Of a stretch of DNA of 64,000 nucleotides, positions 8,207 to 17,741 are shown one piece after another; the stretch's first letter is position 1; each line of letters begins with the position of its first letter. The position numbers and the translations under genes were made by a program. The DNA comes from BJ22 sp021298375. Lineage in GTDB: Bacteria; Planctomycetota; Planctomycetia; Pirellulales; Pirellulaceae. Under the pieces are notes generated by a model, which worked only from the letters and a program-made list of their open reading frames with translations, did no database searches and was not told where the DNA came from. The DNA is taken from assembly GCA_046343015.1 (NCBI GenBank), contig JBKDOL010000108.1, positions 22,655 to 86,654 on the forward strand, given 5' to 3'.

Positions 8207-9712
8207 ATGCTGGTGTTTTCTCAAATGCTCAATTTTGCTCGGCTTCGCTTGGCTCGAATGTTGCGAATCTATTTCCCAATTGGGGTTGGACTTTGCTGGC
8301 TGCTTGGCTGGCTGAATGCCGACCTCGCCGCACAGGGTTCGGCCAATTTCGTCGACCGCTCGGCCGAACTTGGGATCCAACCCGGTGGCTTGGCCGCTTG
8401 TTGGGTCGATCTCGACCGCGATGGTTGGAGCGACCTCTGTGCGGGCGGGACGGTTTGGAAAAACGAACAAGGAAAACGCTTTACTCAGCTCGCCACCGGC
8501 GTGGGAGAAGTCCTTGCCGCAGACGTCGACAACGATGGCTTCCCCGACCTCTGCTCCTGGTCCAATTTGACTGTCTATCGCAACGACCAAGGCAAAGCCT
8601 TCACCCCGCTGGCGACATTGTCCCTTCCTCCCGACCAGCCCCGTACGGTTTCCCTTGGCGCTTCCGTCGGCGACTTCAACCGCGACGGCTGGGTCGACCT
8701 CTACGTGGGAGGCTTCGAAGACTGGGAGAACCAACTGACCTTCCCGGACCTGCTTTATCTCAATGAGGGTGGCAAATCGTTTCGGCTCGCGTGGCACGAT
8801 TCCCGCCACCGGGCCCGCGGGGTCACCTCCTGCGACTTCGATCAGGATTCCGACCTCGACGTCTATGTCTCCAATTACCGTCTCCAACCCAATCAGCTCT
8901 GGCTCAACGATGGCCAAGCCAATTTTGCCGATGCGGCCGATCGGCTCAATGCGGTCGGCACCACACCGGAGTTCGGCGGCGGCCACACGATCGGTTCGGC
9001 TTGGGGCGATTTCAATAGCGATGGCTTGTTCGACCTTTTTGTCGGGAACTTTGCCCACGTCGACCGCCGCGGCGACCAGCCGAAATCTCGCTTCCTCCGC
9101 AATCAGGGTTCAGCGGCAGCATTCGCCTTCGAGGATCTCGGCCCCTGCGGAGTCTTCTATCAGGAGTCTTACGCCAGCCCGGCGGCAGCGGACTTCGACA
9201 ATGACGGTGACCTCGACCTGTACTTTACGACAGTTTACGAGACCGCTTCCTTTGGCAAAAAAAACAATCCTGTCCTGTTTCGCAATGAAGGCAACTGGAC
9301 GTTCAGCGACCAGACTGAAGCCAATCGGCTCGCCAACCTTCCGGCAACTTATCAGGCCGCTTGGTCCGACTTTGACCACGACGGCGACCTCGACTTGCTC
9401 ACCGCTGGCAAGCTATTCGTCAACGAGTCCGCCCCGGGTAATTGGCTCCAGCTCAACCTGATCGGCAATGGCAGCTCCAGCAATCGGGCTGCCATCGGCG
9501 CGCAGGCGAGAGTCCAGCTTGCCGACCGCGCCGTGGTCCGTCAGGTCGAAGCCGGCACGGGACAAGGCAATCAAAACGACTTCACGCTGCACTTTGGGCT
9601 CGGATCACAGACTGAGCCGGTGGTGGTCGAGGTGCAATGGCCCGACGGAACCAGCACGCGAACCGCTCCGCTCGCGGTGCGGCAAATCCATGCGATTGAA
9701 CAACCGAAGTAA
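8207..9712 (+). CDS. Secreted VCBS-repeat protein with ASPIC/UnbV domain
   Basis: An exported protein of about 500 aa. Repeated Ca-binding-like blades of the FG-GAP/VCBS type are visible as D-x-D-x-D-G motifs (DLDRDGWSDL, DVDNDGFPDL, DFNRDGWVDL, DFDQDSDLDV, DFNSDGLFDL, DFDNDGDLDL, DFDHDGDLDL), consistent with a beta-propeller. The C-terminal ~85 residues are an ASPIC/UnbV domain (SSNRAAIGAQARV, HFGLGSQ, VEVQWPDGTS). Start is uncertain: ATGs at 8207, 8225 and 8258 are all possible. The last gives the cleanest signal peptide (MLRIYFPIGVGLCWLLGWL, cleavage near LAAQ), while the frame before 8207 has no signal character. Such proteins are common in planctomycetes, with no established reaction. 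Confidence 0.85.
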   Translation: MLVFSQMLNFARLRLARMLRIYFPIGVGLCWLLGWLNADLAAQGSANFVDRSAELGIQPGGLAACWVDLDRDGWSDLCAGGTVWKNEQGKRFTQLATGVGEVLAADVDNDGFPDLCSWSNLTVYRNDQGKAFTPLATLSLPPDQPRTVSLGASVGDFNRDGWVDLYVGGFEDWENQLTFPDLLYLNEGGKSFRLAWHDSRHRARGVTSCDFDQDSDLDVYVSNYRLQPNQLWLNDGQANFADAADRLNAVGTTPEFGGGHTIGSAWGDFNSDGLFDLFVGNFAHVDRRGDQPKSRFLRNQGSAAAFAFEDLGPCGVFYQESYASPAAADFDNDGDLDLYFTTVYETASFGKKNNPVLFRNEGNWTFSDQTEANRLANLPATYQAAWSDFDHDGDLDLLTAGKLFVNESAPGNWLQLNLIGNGSSSNRAAIGAQARVQLADRAVVRQVEAGTGQGNQNDFTLHFGLGSQTEPVVVEVQWPDGTSTRTAPLAVRQIHAIEQPK

Positions 9713-9939
9713 GGGCACGCGACTTTCCCGCTCCAGCGCAATGCTTGTGAAGTGGGCTCTCCCAGGCGTGGCCCCATGCTCCGCTTCGCAGCAAATCTTC
9801 GGCCGACCGTTGAGCAGTCAGAAAATTTGCCTTTTCGCGAGGCGACTGCTCTAATCGGCGGCGGGAGCGCGAGCCTGCGAAGGAGCGTCCGCCCATTCGA
9901 CCGCTCCCGCTCAATCGCAAGACCAACGGAGGTTCCCGC

Positions 9940-10977
9940 ATGTCGCTCCCACACAGGCCGTCCCCACAGCAACCGGGCCGCCGTCAATTCCTTGCCGCCA
10001 GCGGCTCCGCTCTCCTGGCCACTGCCTCGGGTTTGGCAACGTCGGGCTTGGTCTTGCCCGGAAATTCAGCGGCCACAGCCTTTTTTCCTGAGCGCCAGAA
10101 GCTGAGCTTGCCGGTCGACAGCGAAACGCTGGTCCAGCAGCTTTTTTCCAGCCTCAGCGAAGCTCAACGAAAAACAATCTGTTTTGATTTTGAAAACCCC
10201 TTGCGAAGGCAGATCGATGCCAACTGGCATATTACCCCAGCCCGCATCAACAAGGACTTCAGCGGCGAACAGCAGGATTTGATCAAACAGATTTTTCGGC
10301 AACTGCACAGCGAAGAGTATGCTGACAAAGTTCTGGCTCAAGTGGAGCACGACAGCGTCGATGTGGGTGGCTTCGGCAACTGCTCGGTTGCCCTGTTCGG
10401 ACAACCGGGAAGTGGAAAGTTCGAGTTTGTCCTGACCGGACGCCACGTGACGCGGCGGTGCGATGGCGATAGTTCCAGCGGCACGGCCTTCGGGGGCCCT
10501 ATCTTTTACGGTCACGCCGCTGAAAGCTTTGACGAAACGGCCGCCCACCCGGGGAATGCTTATTGGTTTCAGGCCCAACGCGCAGGTGAACTTTTCCAGG
10601 CGCTCGATGGGCGACAACGCAAATTGGCGCTGCTGGATCACTCTCGCGGTGAAAGCGGCAGCGAGACGGTAAAACTGGCCGGTCGCGACCAATTGCGAGG
10701 CTTGCCGTTCAGCGAGCTGAGCGCGGATCAGAAGCGATTAGCCCAAGGGGTGCTCAATGATTTGCTGGCTCCGTTTCGCGAGGCCGATCGCCGCGAGTCG
10801 CTGGCCCTGATCGACAAGCAGGGCTGGGAGCAGTTGCACATTTCCTGGTACGCTCAGGAAAACATCGGCGACGACGAACTGTATGACGTCTGGCAAATTG
10901 AAGGCCCGGCCCTGATCTGGTATTTCCGCGGCAAGCCCCACGTGCACACCTGGGTACACGTCAAAGACCAAGCTTGA
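9940..10977 (+). CDS. Tat-exported protein, DUF3500-like
   Basis: A 345-aa protein with a twin-arginine signal: PGRRQFLAASGSALLATASG at residues 12-31, so it is probably exported folded. The ATG is preceded by a good GGAGG at 7 nt. The body has features I associate with DUF3500 proteins: an early LSEAQRKTICFDFENPLR block, then QQDLIKQIFRQLHSEEYADK, then a FGQPGSGKFEFVLTGRHVTRR block and a final IWYFRGKPHVHTWVH. Function is unknown. The conserved His-containing blocks (GRHVTRR, HVHTWVH) may bind metal, but that is only a guess. It is convergent with the following ketoacyl-ACP synthase gene. Confidence 0.8.
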   Translation: MSLPHRPSPQQPGRRQFLAASGSALLATASGLATSGLVLPGNSAATAFFPERQKLSLPVDSETLVQQLFSSLSEAQRKTICFDFENPLRRQIDANWHITPARINKDFSGEQQDLIKQIFRQLHSEEYADKVLAQVEHDSVDVGGFGNCSVALFGQPGSGKFEFVLTGRHVTRRCDGDSSSGTAFGGPIFYGHAAESFDETAAHPGNAYWFQAQRAGELFQALDGRQRKLALLDHSRGESGSETVKLAGRDQLRGLPFSELSADQKRLAQGVLNDLLAPFREADRRESLALIDKQGWEQLHISWYAQENIGDDELYDVWQIEGPALIWYFRGKPHVHTWVHVKDQA

Positions 10978-11091
10978 GGCCGTCCGGCCACGATGGCAGA
11001 CCTGGCAGTGGCGACCGAGACCCGCGGGCCACAGCACTGGTAGACCGAGGCGGATTCGCGAACCCGGTCGAGCAGGGAAACGGCAGAGCGC

Positions 11092-12093
11092 TCAGGCCAA
11101 GGTGTCTTTCCAGAGGCAACCAGCCCAAGACCACCCGACTCCGAACCCGACGAGCATGTTCCAGGCTCCCCGCTCCAATTCCCCGCTTCTGCGGAGTTGG
11201 TCAATCAGAATCGGAAGCGTGCTGGAAACAGTGTTGCCGACATCCGCCAGTCGAATCGGCAGTTCCTCGCTCGTGACGCCGATTGCCTGTTGAAGCAAAT
11301 CGAGCATCTTGAAGGTCGCTTGATGAAACAGCAACTTGCGGACCTCGCCGCGAGGGACACCAGCCGCCTCGCAAACTTCCTGCACGAGTTTCGGGATCGC
11401 ACCGACCGTGAAACTCATCAGGCTGGCGCCGTCCATATAAAGGTCGCTCTGCCAGCGTTTGCGATGGCGCGGTTGGATGCCACAGCCGGGCGCCCGAAAT
11501 CCACCTTTATCGGCAAACAGGGTATTCGCGCCGCTGCCATCCGTTCCAAATTGAAATCCGGCCAGGGTGGGAACATCCGCGGCCTCGATTAAAGTCGCCG
11601 TTGCAGCGTCGCTGAAAATCGTCCGCAAGCTGCGATCGTCAGGATGGATCAGCTTGGTGTAAGTTTCGCCCGTCAGAAACAAGATCCGACGGGCCGCGCC
11701 GCTGCGAATCAACCCTTCAGCCAAAGAAAGACCGTAGACGTAACCGCTGCAGCCGAGGTTGAAATCAAGAGCCCCCATCCGTGTGGGCAACCCCAATCGC
11801 TGCTGCATCAGGCATGCGGTCGTGGGGAGGGCATAGTCCGGCGTTTGCGTACAGAAAAGCAGGTAATCAATCGAACTTCGGTCGATCTGATGAGCCGCAA
11901 AGAGCTTTTCGGCAGCTGCCACCGCCAAATCCGAGGCACACTCGTCCGGAGCCGCAAGATAACGCTGACGAATTCCCGTCTTCGCTTCGATCTCATCGAG
12001 ATCCCAACCCGGCTGGACTCGGCGGAGATCGTCATTGGATTCAACCCTGTCGGGAAAGTGGACCGCAATCGGCCCGACAGCTGCATGCTTCAC
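11092..12093 (-). CDS. 3-oxoacyl-ACP synthase III family protein (FabH-like)
   Basis: A thiolase-fold condensing enzyme of the FabH/KAS III family (333 aa). The active-site Cys is in NLGCSGYVYGL, the His in LFHQATFKML (usually PHQAN) and the Asn in DVGNTVSSTLPI (usually GNTSAAS). KAS III starts fatty-acid chains from acetyl-CoA and malonyl-ACP; relatives also make other acyl products. The open frame runs upstream to 12180, but the family alignment begins at the GTG at 12093 (VKHAAVGPIAVHFPD), which has AAGGA 12 nt upstream, so I use that start. The altered residues around His and Asn suggest a specialised paralogue rather than the housekeeping FabH. No acyl-carrier gene is adjacent. Confidence 0.86.
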   Translation of the reverse strand: MKHAAVGPIAVHFPDRVESNDDLRRVQPGWDLDEIEAKTGIRQRYLAAPDECASDLAVAAAEKLFAAHQIDRSSIDYLLFCTQTPDYALPTTACLMQQRLGLPTRMGALDFNLGCSGYVYGLSLAEGLIRSGAARRILFLTGETYTKLIHPDDRSLRTIFSDAATATLIEAADVPTLAGFQFGTDGSGANTLFADKGGFRAPGCGIQPRHRKRWQSDLYMDGASLMSFTVGAIPKLVQEVCEAAGVPRGEVRKLLFHQATFKMLDLLQQAIGVTSEELPIRLADVGNTVSSTLPILIDQLRRSGELERGAWNMLVGFGVGWSWAGCLWKDTLA

Positions 12094-12180
12094 GTGATAC
12101 TCGATTCCTTGAGAGTGTTGTGGCAGACCAAGCTGCCAGTCCCGTAAGTCGCCAATCTCGAAAGTTACCCGCCCGGTCAA

Positions 12181-12758
12181 TCGCCCGGAGTGGAACTCGC
12201 GGCGAAACGAAATTGCCGTCAGGGAAAATCATCCTCGCGGAGGGCCGCCGGTCGGGAGGCCGCTTTTCCGCCGTGCCCACCACTTCCCGGCCCGCCTTTC
12301 CCCAACTTGAATGCTGAGCCCCAAGTTGCCCGCATCGGCCCGAAACGGGCGCCCGGTAACACGGGGGCTGCCACCCGGTTTTGGCTGCAAGGCTTGCCCC
12401 AAATTCTAACAAATCGGCATGAACTCGGAACAGCTTGGGTTGGCGACATTTGGGCAACTCAGCCCGGAGCCTGCGGCGGCTGAAAATGATGTGGGCTCCG
12501 TTTTAAACCGTCCGGGCGCATCCGGCCGACATCCCACCGCGGCGGCTTCCGGGTTGACTCGGGAACGAATGCCCGATATCCCGGGCGAATCGCCAGCAGT
12601 TCCTCCCGATGGTTCACATTCCGGTTCTGGGGCTGGAAAACGCCGCCGGTTGGGGAGGCGAGATGAGTTTGCCCGATTTTGGCAGTTTGGATTAAACTTG
12701 TCGCAACACTCTTTGGCTTTGAGTCGGACCGAAGCCAGACTCGCAGGAAAACCCGCCC
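12181..12758. other. Divergent intergenic region, no gene seen
   Basis: Spacer between the ketoacyl synthase (minus) and ppx (plus). It is GC-rich with scattered short GGGC/GCCC palindromes but no tandem array and no supported coding frame. The immediate upstream part of ppx carries AGGA 10 nt before the ATG. Confidence 0.45.
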
Positions 12759-14354
12759 ATGAATCTCGACCCCTCAACCAGTCGCCCGGACCCAACCTCC
12801 CCACCCGAGGTGGTTGCCGTGATCGATATTGGGGCCTCGTCGATCCGGATGCAAATCGCCGAAATCTCCGGCGACGGGCAGGTTCGCAAGCTCGAGTCCC
12901 TGAGCCAGGCAGTCAGCATTGGCCGCGATTCCTTCAGCCAAGGCGTGATCAGCAAAGAGTCGATTGAAGACTGCGTCAGCGTCCTGCAAATCTATCGCCA
13001 GCGACTCTCCGAATACGGCATCACCGCGCCGCGAGCGATCCGCGTCGTTGGCACGAGCGGCGTGCGTGAGGCAACCAATCGGCTCGCCTTCCAGGACCGA
13101 ATCTATATTGCGACCGGCTTTCAACTGGAACCGTTTGACGAGGCTGAGTTACACCGCGTGACTTATCTGGGAATTCAGCCCTTTCTCCGGGATTATCCCG
13201 AGCACTTCAGCGGCGATACGGTCGTTTCCGAAGTCGGCGGAGGAACGACAGAGTTTTTGTTTCTTAACCGTGAAGATGTCGCCTTTGCCCGGACGTTTCG
13301 CCTCGGTTCGCTGCGACTGCGGCGCGTGCTCGATTCCTATGACGCGCCCCAGGCCAAAATGCGGCGGATTCTTGAATCGCAGATCTCCCAGGCGATCCAG
13401 CAAATCCAACACCTCGTTCACGACGAGACCGCCGCTTATGTGGCCATGGGAGGCGATATTCGCTTCGCCGTTTCCCAATTGACCGGCGGCTTTGGCAAAT
13501 CCCCGATTGCCCGATTGAGCTTGCGGCAACTCCAGGAATTTACCGAGGAGATCCTGCACAGCACCCCCGATTCACTGGCCAGCCAGTTCCACCTCAGCCT
13601 TCCCGATGCCAATTCGCTCGGCCCCGCCTTGCTGACCCACCTGATGCTCGCACGCCACTTTCATTCCGAGGAAGTGCTGGTGGTCAACGTCAACCTTCGG
13701 GACGGGCTGCTGATGGAAATGGCCAGCCAAGGTCGCTGGTCCGAATCGATCCAGAGCCAGATTGTCCGCTCGGCCACGCTGCTCGGCAAAAAATACGACT
13801 TCGACCTGAATCACGCCACCCATACGGCCTTTCTCGCCTGCCAGCTGTTTGACCAGTTAAGCGAACTCCATCGGCTCGACAATCGCTCGCAGGTCATACT
13901 GCATCTGGCGGCGTTACTGCACGAGATTGGCGTCTATGTGAATCTTCGCAGCTACCATAAACACTCGATGTATCTGATTCAGAATTCCGAGCTGTTTGGG
14001 ATTGGCGAACGCGACTTGCTGCTGATTGGACTGGTCGCAAGGTACCATCGGCGAGCCACGCCTCAGCCCGCACACGAGGGCTACTCCACACTCGATCGCG
14101 ACTCGCGGGTGGCTGTTGCCAAACTTGCTGCCCTGCTGCGGATTGCCTCGGCACTCGATGTGACCCGATCGCAGCGAATCGCCCATCTCCAAACCCGGGT
14201 TGTCGGGGATGAAGTGCAGGTGATCGCATCCGGCGTCTCGGATTTGGCTGTCGAGCAGTTGGAGCTGCGCGATGCCGGGGCAATGTTTGAGGATTTATTC
14301 GGCTGTCGGCTGGTTCTCGGTTCTGAAGAAACGTTGGGCAAAGATGAATCGTAG
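12759..14354 (+). CDS. ppx: Exopolyphosphatase / Ppx-GppA phosphatase with HD-type C-terminal domain
   Basis: A 531-aa Ppx/GppA family enzyme that would release phosphate from polyphosphate chains or hydrolyse pppGpp. The N-terminal ASKHA fold shows the phosphate-1 loop VAVIDIGASSIRMQIAE and the phosphate-2 loop VVSEVGGGTTEFLFL. The C-terminal ~190 residues are HD-domain-like (HLAALLHEIGVYVNLRSYHKHSMYLIQ, then LARYHRR-type region), as in two-domain Ppx. The next gene, ppk1, starts inside its last codons (overlap 14344-14354), so synthesis and breakdown of polyphosphate are translationally coupled. Which of the two substrates dominates cannot be told from sequence. Confidence 0.92.
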   Translation: MNLDPSTSRPDPTSPPEVVAVIDIGASSIRMQIAEISGDGQVRKLESLSQAVSIGRDSFSQGVISKESIEDCVSVLQIYRQRLSEYGITAPRAIRVVGTSGVREATNRLAFQDRIYIATGFQLEPFDEAELHRVTYLGIQPFLRDYPEHFSGDTVVSEVGGGTTEFLFLNREDVAFARTFRLGSLRLRRVLDSYDAPQAKMRRILESQISQAIQQIQHLVHDETAAYVAMGGDIRFAVSQLTGGFGKSPIARLSLRQLQEFTEEILHSTPDSLASQFHLSLPDANSLGPALLTHLMLARHFHSEEVLVVNVNLRDGLLMEMASQGRWSESIQSQIVRSATLLGKKYDFDLNHATHTAFLACQLFDQLSELHRLDNRSQVILHLAALLHEIGVYVNLRSYHKHSMYLIQNSELFGIGERDLLLIGLVARYHRRATPQPAHEGYSTLDRDSRVAVAKLAALLRIASALDVTRSQRIAHLQTRVVGDEVQVIASGVSDLAVEQLELRDAGAMFEDLFGCRLVLGSEETLGKDES

Positions 14355-16491
14355 TGAACGTTATTTCAATCGTGAGTTAAGCTGGTTGAATTTCAATCAG
14401 CGCGTGCTCGAGCAGGCGTTCAACCCGGCGAATCCGATCCTCGAGCGGGTCAAGTTCCTGGCGATCACCGCCTCGAACCTTGATGAGTTTTTCATGGTGC
14501 GGGTCGGTAGCCTCTCGATCGCGGCCGCCTCGGGAACAAATCAGACCGATATCGCGGGACTGACGGCTCAGGACCAGCTCGACCTGATTCGCAAGCGGAT
14601 CCTCGAGCAAAACCAGCTGCAATATGGTTGCCTGCTCGATGAACTCCTGCCGGGCCTGGCTGAGCACCGGATCCAGCGACTGGAGCCGGCTCAGCTTTCC
14701 AATCGGCAGATCGAGTACCTGACCCAATTCTTCGAGGATGAAATAGCCTCGGTTTTGTCCCCTATTTCGGTCGAGCGCGCAGAGGACTTTCCGGTGCTTC
14801 GCGGCGCGCGAATGTGCCTTTGCGTTCGCCTGGTGAATGATTCCCTCGGCAAACTTCGGGCGCCGATCGACAGCGAGGAAGCGCTGAACGGCACTGCGGG
14901 CCCGGCCAGCCGCTATGTGCTGATTCCCTTCGCCGGCAATCTCCCCCGCATCATCTCGCTGCCCCGCGAAACCGGCTACGAGTTCCTGCTGCTGGAGGAC
15001 CTCCTCGGACTGTTTCTCGACCGGTTGCTTCCCGAACAGCAGGTTCTGGAATGGACGCCACTGCGGATCATCCGCAACGCGGACTTCGAACTCGACGAGG
15101 AAGCAGGAGACTTTTTGCGGGAAATGCAGCAGTTGATCACCAGTCGCGCGACGAGCGATTGCGTCCGCCTTGAGATCTCCGAAAACGCCAGCGATGAAAT
15201 GCGGCATTTTCTCCAGCGTTCCCTCGCGATCGAAGACAATGACACCTACTTTGCCCGCGGCCCGCTCGATTTGTCCGCCCTGATGACACTGGCCAATCTG
15301 CCGCAGTTCCCCCATTTGCGGGAGTCTGCCTGGCCTCCGATCCCCGCGCCCGAATTTGTCGAGGGCGAGAGTATCTTCGAGGTGATCGCCCGGCAGGACG
15401 TTCTCCTTCTGCATCCTTATCAGAACTATGACCCGGTTCTGGAGTTGATCCAGGCCGCCGCGCGCGATCCGGGCGTTCTGGCGATCAAGCAAACCCTTTA
15501 TCGCACCGCTCGCGACAGTAAAATTGTTTCTGCACTGGCCGCCGCCGCCGAGTCAGGCAAGCACGTCACCGTTGTGCTCGAATTGAAAGCTCGCTTTGAC
15601 GAGCAGCGCAACATCAATTGGGCGAAGCGCCTGGAACGGGCTGGCGTCGATGTCATCTACGGCGTCAGCGGACTCAAGACTCATGCCAAGCTGTGCATCG
15701 TGGTCCGCCGGGAGAAAAGCGGCATTCGCCGCTATGTCCACTTCGGAACCGGCAACTACAACGAAGTCACGGCCAACATCTACAGCGACGTCAGCTTCCT
15801 GACCAGCGACAGTCAACTCGCCATGGATGCCGTGCACGCATTCAACGCGATCACCGGCCTGTCCGTTCCCCAGACACTGGAGAAACTCAGTCTGGCGCCG
15901 ATCAACCTGCGAGCCAACTTGCTCGACCTGATTCAGATTGAAACAGCCAACGCTCAGGCCGGAATCCCCGCCGAAATTGTCGGTAAACTCAACTCACTCG
16001 TCGACCAGGAAATGATTGACGCCTTGTACGCGGCCTCGCAAGCCGGCGTCCGCGTGCGCCTCAACATTCGCGGAATCTGCTGCCTCCGCCCGGGAGTCAA
16101 AGGGTTGAGCGAGAACATTCGTGTGATCAGCGTGGTCGATCGGTTTTTGGAACACTCGCGGATCCTCCAGTTCCGCCACGGTGGTGAACCCAAAATCTTC
16201 ATCGGTAGCGCGGACTGGATGACTCGCAATCTCGACCGACGGATTGAATTGCTCATTCCAATTGATGACCCCAACTGCCGTCAACGATTGAGCGAGGCGC
16301 TCGAGGCTTACTTCCGAGACAACGTTTCGGCCTCGGAACTGCGCCCCGATGGGAGTTACAAACGGGTCAGCACCCGAAAAAAAGGGGAATTCCGCAGCCA
16401 GAAATTCCTCTACGAACAGGCCCAAGCCCTATTCGCCAACGCCACCAATCCGCGAACCACCGTTTTCCGGGCGCATCGCAGCAACGACTGA
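14344..16491 (+). CDS. ppk: Polyphosphate kinase 1
   Basis: A 715-aa PPK1, which polymerises the gamma-phosphate of ATP into inorganic polyphosphate. The N-terminal domain opens RYFNRELSWLNFNQRVLEQA, the usual start of the family. The two catalytic-domain histidines are visible: His447 in KTHAKLC (the autophosphorylated residue by homology) and His604 in FLEHSRILQF. The start at 14344 is chosen because the family begins here and the ATG overlaps the ppx stop by 11 bp; the frame extends upstream to 14272 inside ppx without family similarity. Length is normal. A four-unit 14-bp tandem array lies about 100 bp downstream. Confidence 0.96.
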   Translation: MNRSERYFNRELSWLNFNQRVLEQAFNPANPILERVKFLAITASNLDEFFMVRVGSLSIAAASGTNQTDIAGLTAQDQLDLIRKRILEQNQLQYGCLLDELLPGLAEHRIQRLEPAQLSNRQIEYLTQFFEDEIASVLSPISVERAEDFPVLRGARMCLCVRLVNDSLGKLRAPIDSEEALNGTAGPASRYVLIPFAGNLPRIISLPRETGYEFLLLEDLLGLFLDRLLPEQQVLEWTPLRIIRNADFELDEEAGDFLREMQQLITSRATSDCVRLEISENASDEMRHFLQRSLAIEDNDTYFARGPLDLSALMTLANLPQFPHLRESAWPPIPAPEFVEGESIFEVIARQDVLLLHPYQNYDPVLELIQAAARDPGVLAIKQTLYRTARDSKIVSALAAAAESGKHVTVVLELKARFDEQRNINWAKRLERAGVDVIYGVSGLKTHAKLCIVVRREKSGIRRYVHFGTGNYNEVTANIYSDVSFLTSDSQLAMDAVHAFNAITGLSVPQTLEKLSLAPINLRANLLDLIQIETANAQAGIPAEIVGKLNSLVDQEMIDALYAASQAGVRVRLNIRGICCLRPGVKGLSENIRVISVVDRFLEHSRILQFRHGGEPKIFIGSADWMTRNLDRRIELLIPIDDPNCRQRLSEALEAYFRDNVSASELRPDGSYKRVSTRKKGEFRSQKFLYEQAQALFANATNPRTTVFRAHRSND

Positions 16492-16593
16492 CCTACCGTC
16501 GCGAAAAGCCCCCGCACCGTCCAGCCACCGTGCTGCAGACAGGAATCGCGATCGAGCTGAGTCACCGCAACCGGGCCGCTGCTGCTGGGAAAT

Positions 16594-16649
16594 CAAGGCC
16601 AGTCCATCAAGGCCAGTCCATTGAGGCCAGTCCATCGAGGCCTGTCCTG
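16594..16649. repeat. Tandem array, 4 x 14 bp
   Basis: Four consecutive 14-bp units of the type CAAGGCCAGTCCAT (16594, 16608, 16622, 16636); the fourth is diverged (CGAGGCCTGTCCTG). It sits between ppk and the convergent FabZ-like gene. Confidence 0.85.
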
Positions 16650-16720
16650 TGCGGCGAACTCCGTCGGCCGCTTCGCATCCGGATCGCCCAGCGGCGCCGG
16701 GGCCAGCAATCGCCGTTTCG

Positions 16721-17197
16721 CTAGCCGGGCATCGTCACGCCGCGGATCACCCCTTCGGTGACGAGGCTTTGGTTCACGTAGCACTCGAACTGACTGACGA
16801 TCATCAAATTATTGCGATACTTCTGGCGATTGAGCATGATCACCAGCTCGTCGCCGGGGCGCACTGGTCCGCGAAAGCGGACTTCATCCAGGCCGCCCAG
16901 CGCCATGATTCCCGAAGTGTAAACCTTGCTTCGCGAAGCGACATAAGAACAGAGTTGGGCCGCGCTCTCGCAGATGATTACCCCAGGCATGATGGGAAAG
17001 TTCGGGAAATGCCCCCGAGCCCAAAACTCATCTGGTCGAACGTAATGAATTCCGACCGCCCGTACGGTTTCCAAATCCTCAAACAGAATCCCATCCAACA
17101 GCGACAATTCGAAGCGGTGCGGATTCAACCGCTCGATCCCTTCCTTGTCGACGATCAGCTTGCTGGTCTCAAACTCTGAGAATTCGACAATCGGCAT
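16721..17197 (-). CDS. FabZ-like 3-hydroxyacyl-ACP dehydratase (hot-dog fold)
   Basis: A 158-aa single hot-dog-fold protein. The signature GHFPNFPIMPGVIICESAAQ at about residues 62-81 holds the catalytic His and Glu of FabA/FabZ dehydratases, which remove water from 3-hydroxyacyl-ACP in fatty-acid elongation. The frame is open upstream to 17368, but the ATG at 17197 has AGGA at 5 nt and starts where the family starts. The upstream extension is a 15-bp tandem array that would read as AGPNF-type pentapeptides and is very probably non-coding. It is separated by the ppx-ppk pair from a FabH-like gene on the same strand. It may be the housekeeping FabZ or a paralogue. Confidence 0.85.
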   Translation of the reverse strand: MPIVEFSEFETSKLIVDKEGIERLNPHRFELSLLDGILFEDLETVRAVGIHYVRPDEFWARGHFPNFPIMPGVIICESAAQLCSYVASRSKVYTSGIMALGGLDEVRFRGPVRPGDELVIMLNRQKYRNNLMIVSQFECYVNQSLVTEGVIRGVTMPG

Positions 17198-17222
17198 GAC
17201 TGTCCTGTTGGGGTAGATGTAG

Positions 17223-17297
17223 AAATTCGGCCCTGCAAAATTCGGCCCCGCAAAATTCGGCCCTGCAAAATTCAGCCCTGCAAAATTCAGCCCTGCA
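17223..17297. repeat. Tandem array, 5 x 15 bp, upstream of the FabZ-like gene
   Basis: Five units of AAATTCGGCCCTGCA starting at 17223, 17238, 17253, 17268 and 17283, with one or two substitutions between units. The array begins 25 bp upstream of the FabZ-like start codon, so it lies in the leader or promoter. The remaining spacer to the tRNA gene at 17616 shows nothing else I can name. Confidence 0.92.
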
Positions 17298-17615
17298 AAG
17301 AGCCACCTATCGCCGAGGCCTTCGCCTGACGCCGGCCGCAAAACGGGGTCTGCCTCCGGTCCGATCACCAGCCACGGCTATCCGAGCACCAGCTAACGGT
17401 CCCGCGCCAACAGACCCGATTCGACTTGGGTCCGCCTGCTCCCGTTTCCCCGGTCGCTCGAATCAAACAATCTTCGACCAAACCGCACCAAAGCTCGGGC
17501 GGAACAGGAAGAGCAACTCCTCTGGACCTCGGTCGCTGGGAGCCTCCTGCGGGCTTGCTCTCATCGCAAGGGCTGACCTGCTGCCAAACACCAATCGCGG
17601 TCAAGAAACAATCAA

Positions 17616-17689
17616 TGGGCGTTACTGGGCTCGAACCAGTGACCTCCACCGTGTGAGGATGGCGCTCTAGCCAACTGAGCTAAACGCCC
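17616..17689 (-). tRNA. tRNA-Val (anticodon CAC)
   Basis: A 74-nt cloverleaf on the minus strand. Acceptor GGGCGTT pairs with AACGCCC, D-arm is GCTC/GAGC, anticodon stem CCATC pairs with GGTGG around the loop CTCACAC (anticodon CAC, reading GUG), variable AGGTC, T-arm ACTGG-TTCGAGC-CCAGT. The discriminator is A and CCA is not encoded. Confidence 0.96.
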
Positions 17690-17711
17690 CAATTGCTTTT
17701 GACAGGCGAGG

Positions 17712-17741
17712 ATTGTAGCAAAACGGCCGGAACCTTGCCAA
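17712..17741 (-). promoter_or_regulatory. Sigma-70 type promoter of tRNA-Val
   Basis: On the minus strand, TTGGCA (17741-17736) is followed after 18 bp by TACAAT (17717-17712), with the mature tRNA starting about 22 nt beyond the -10 box. Confidence 0.6.
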
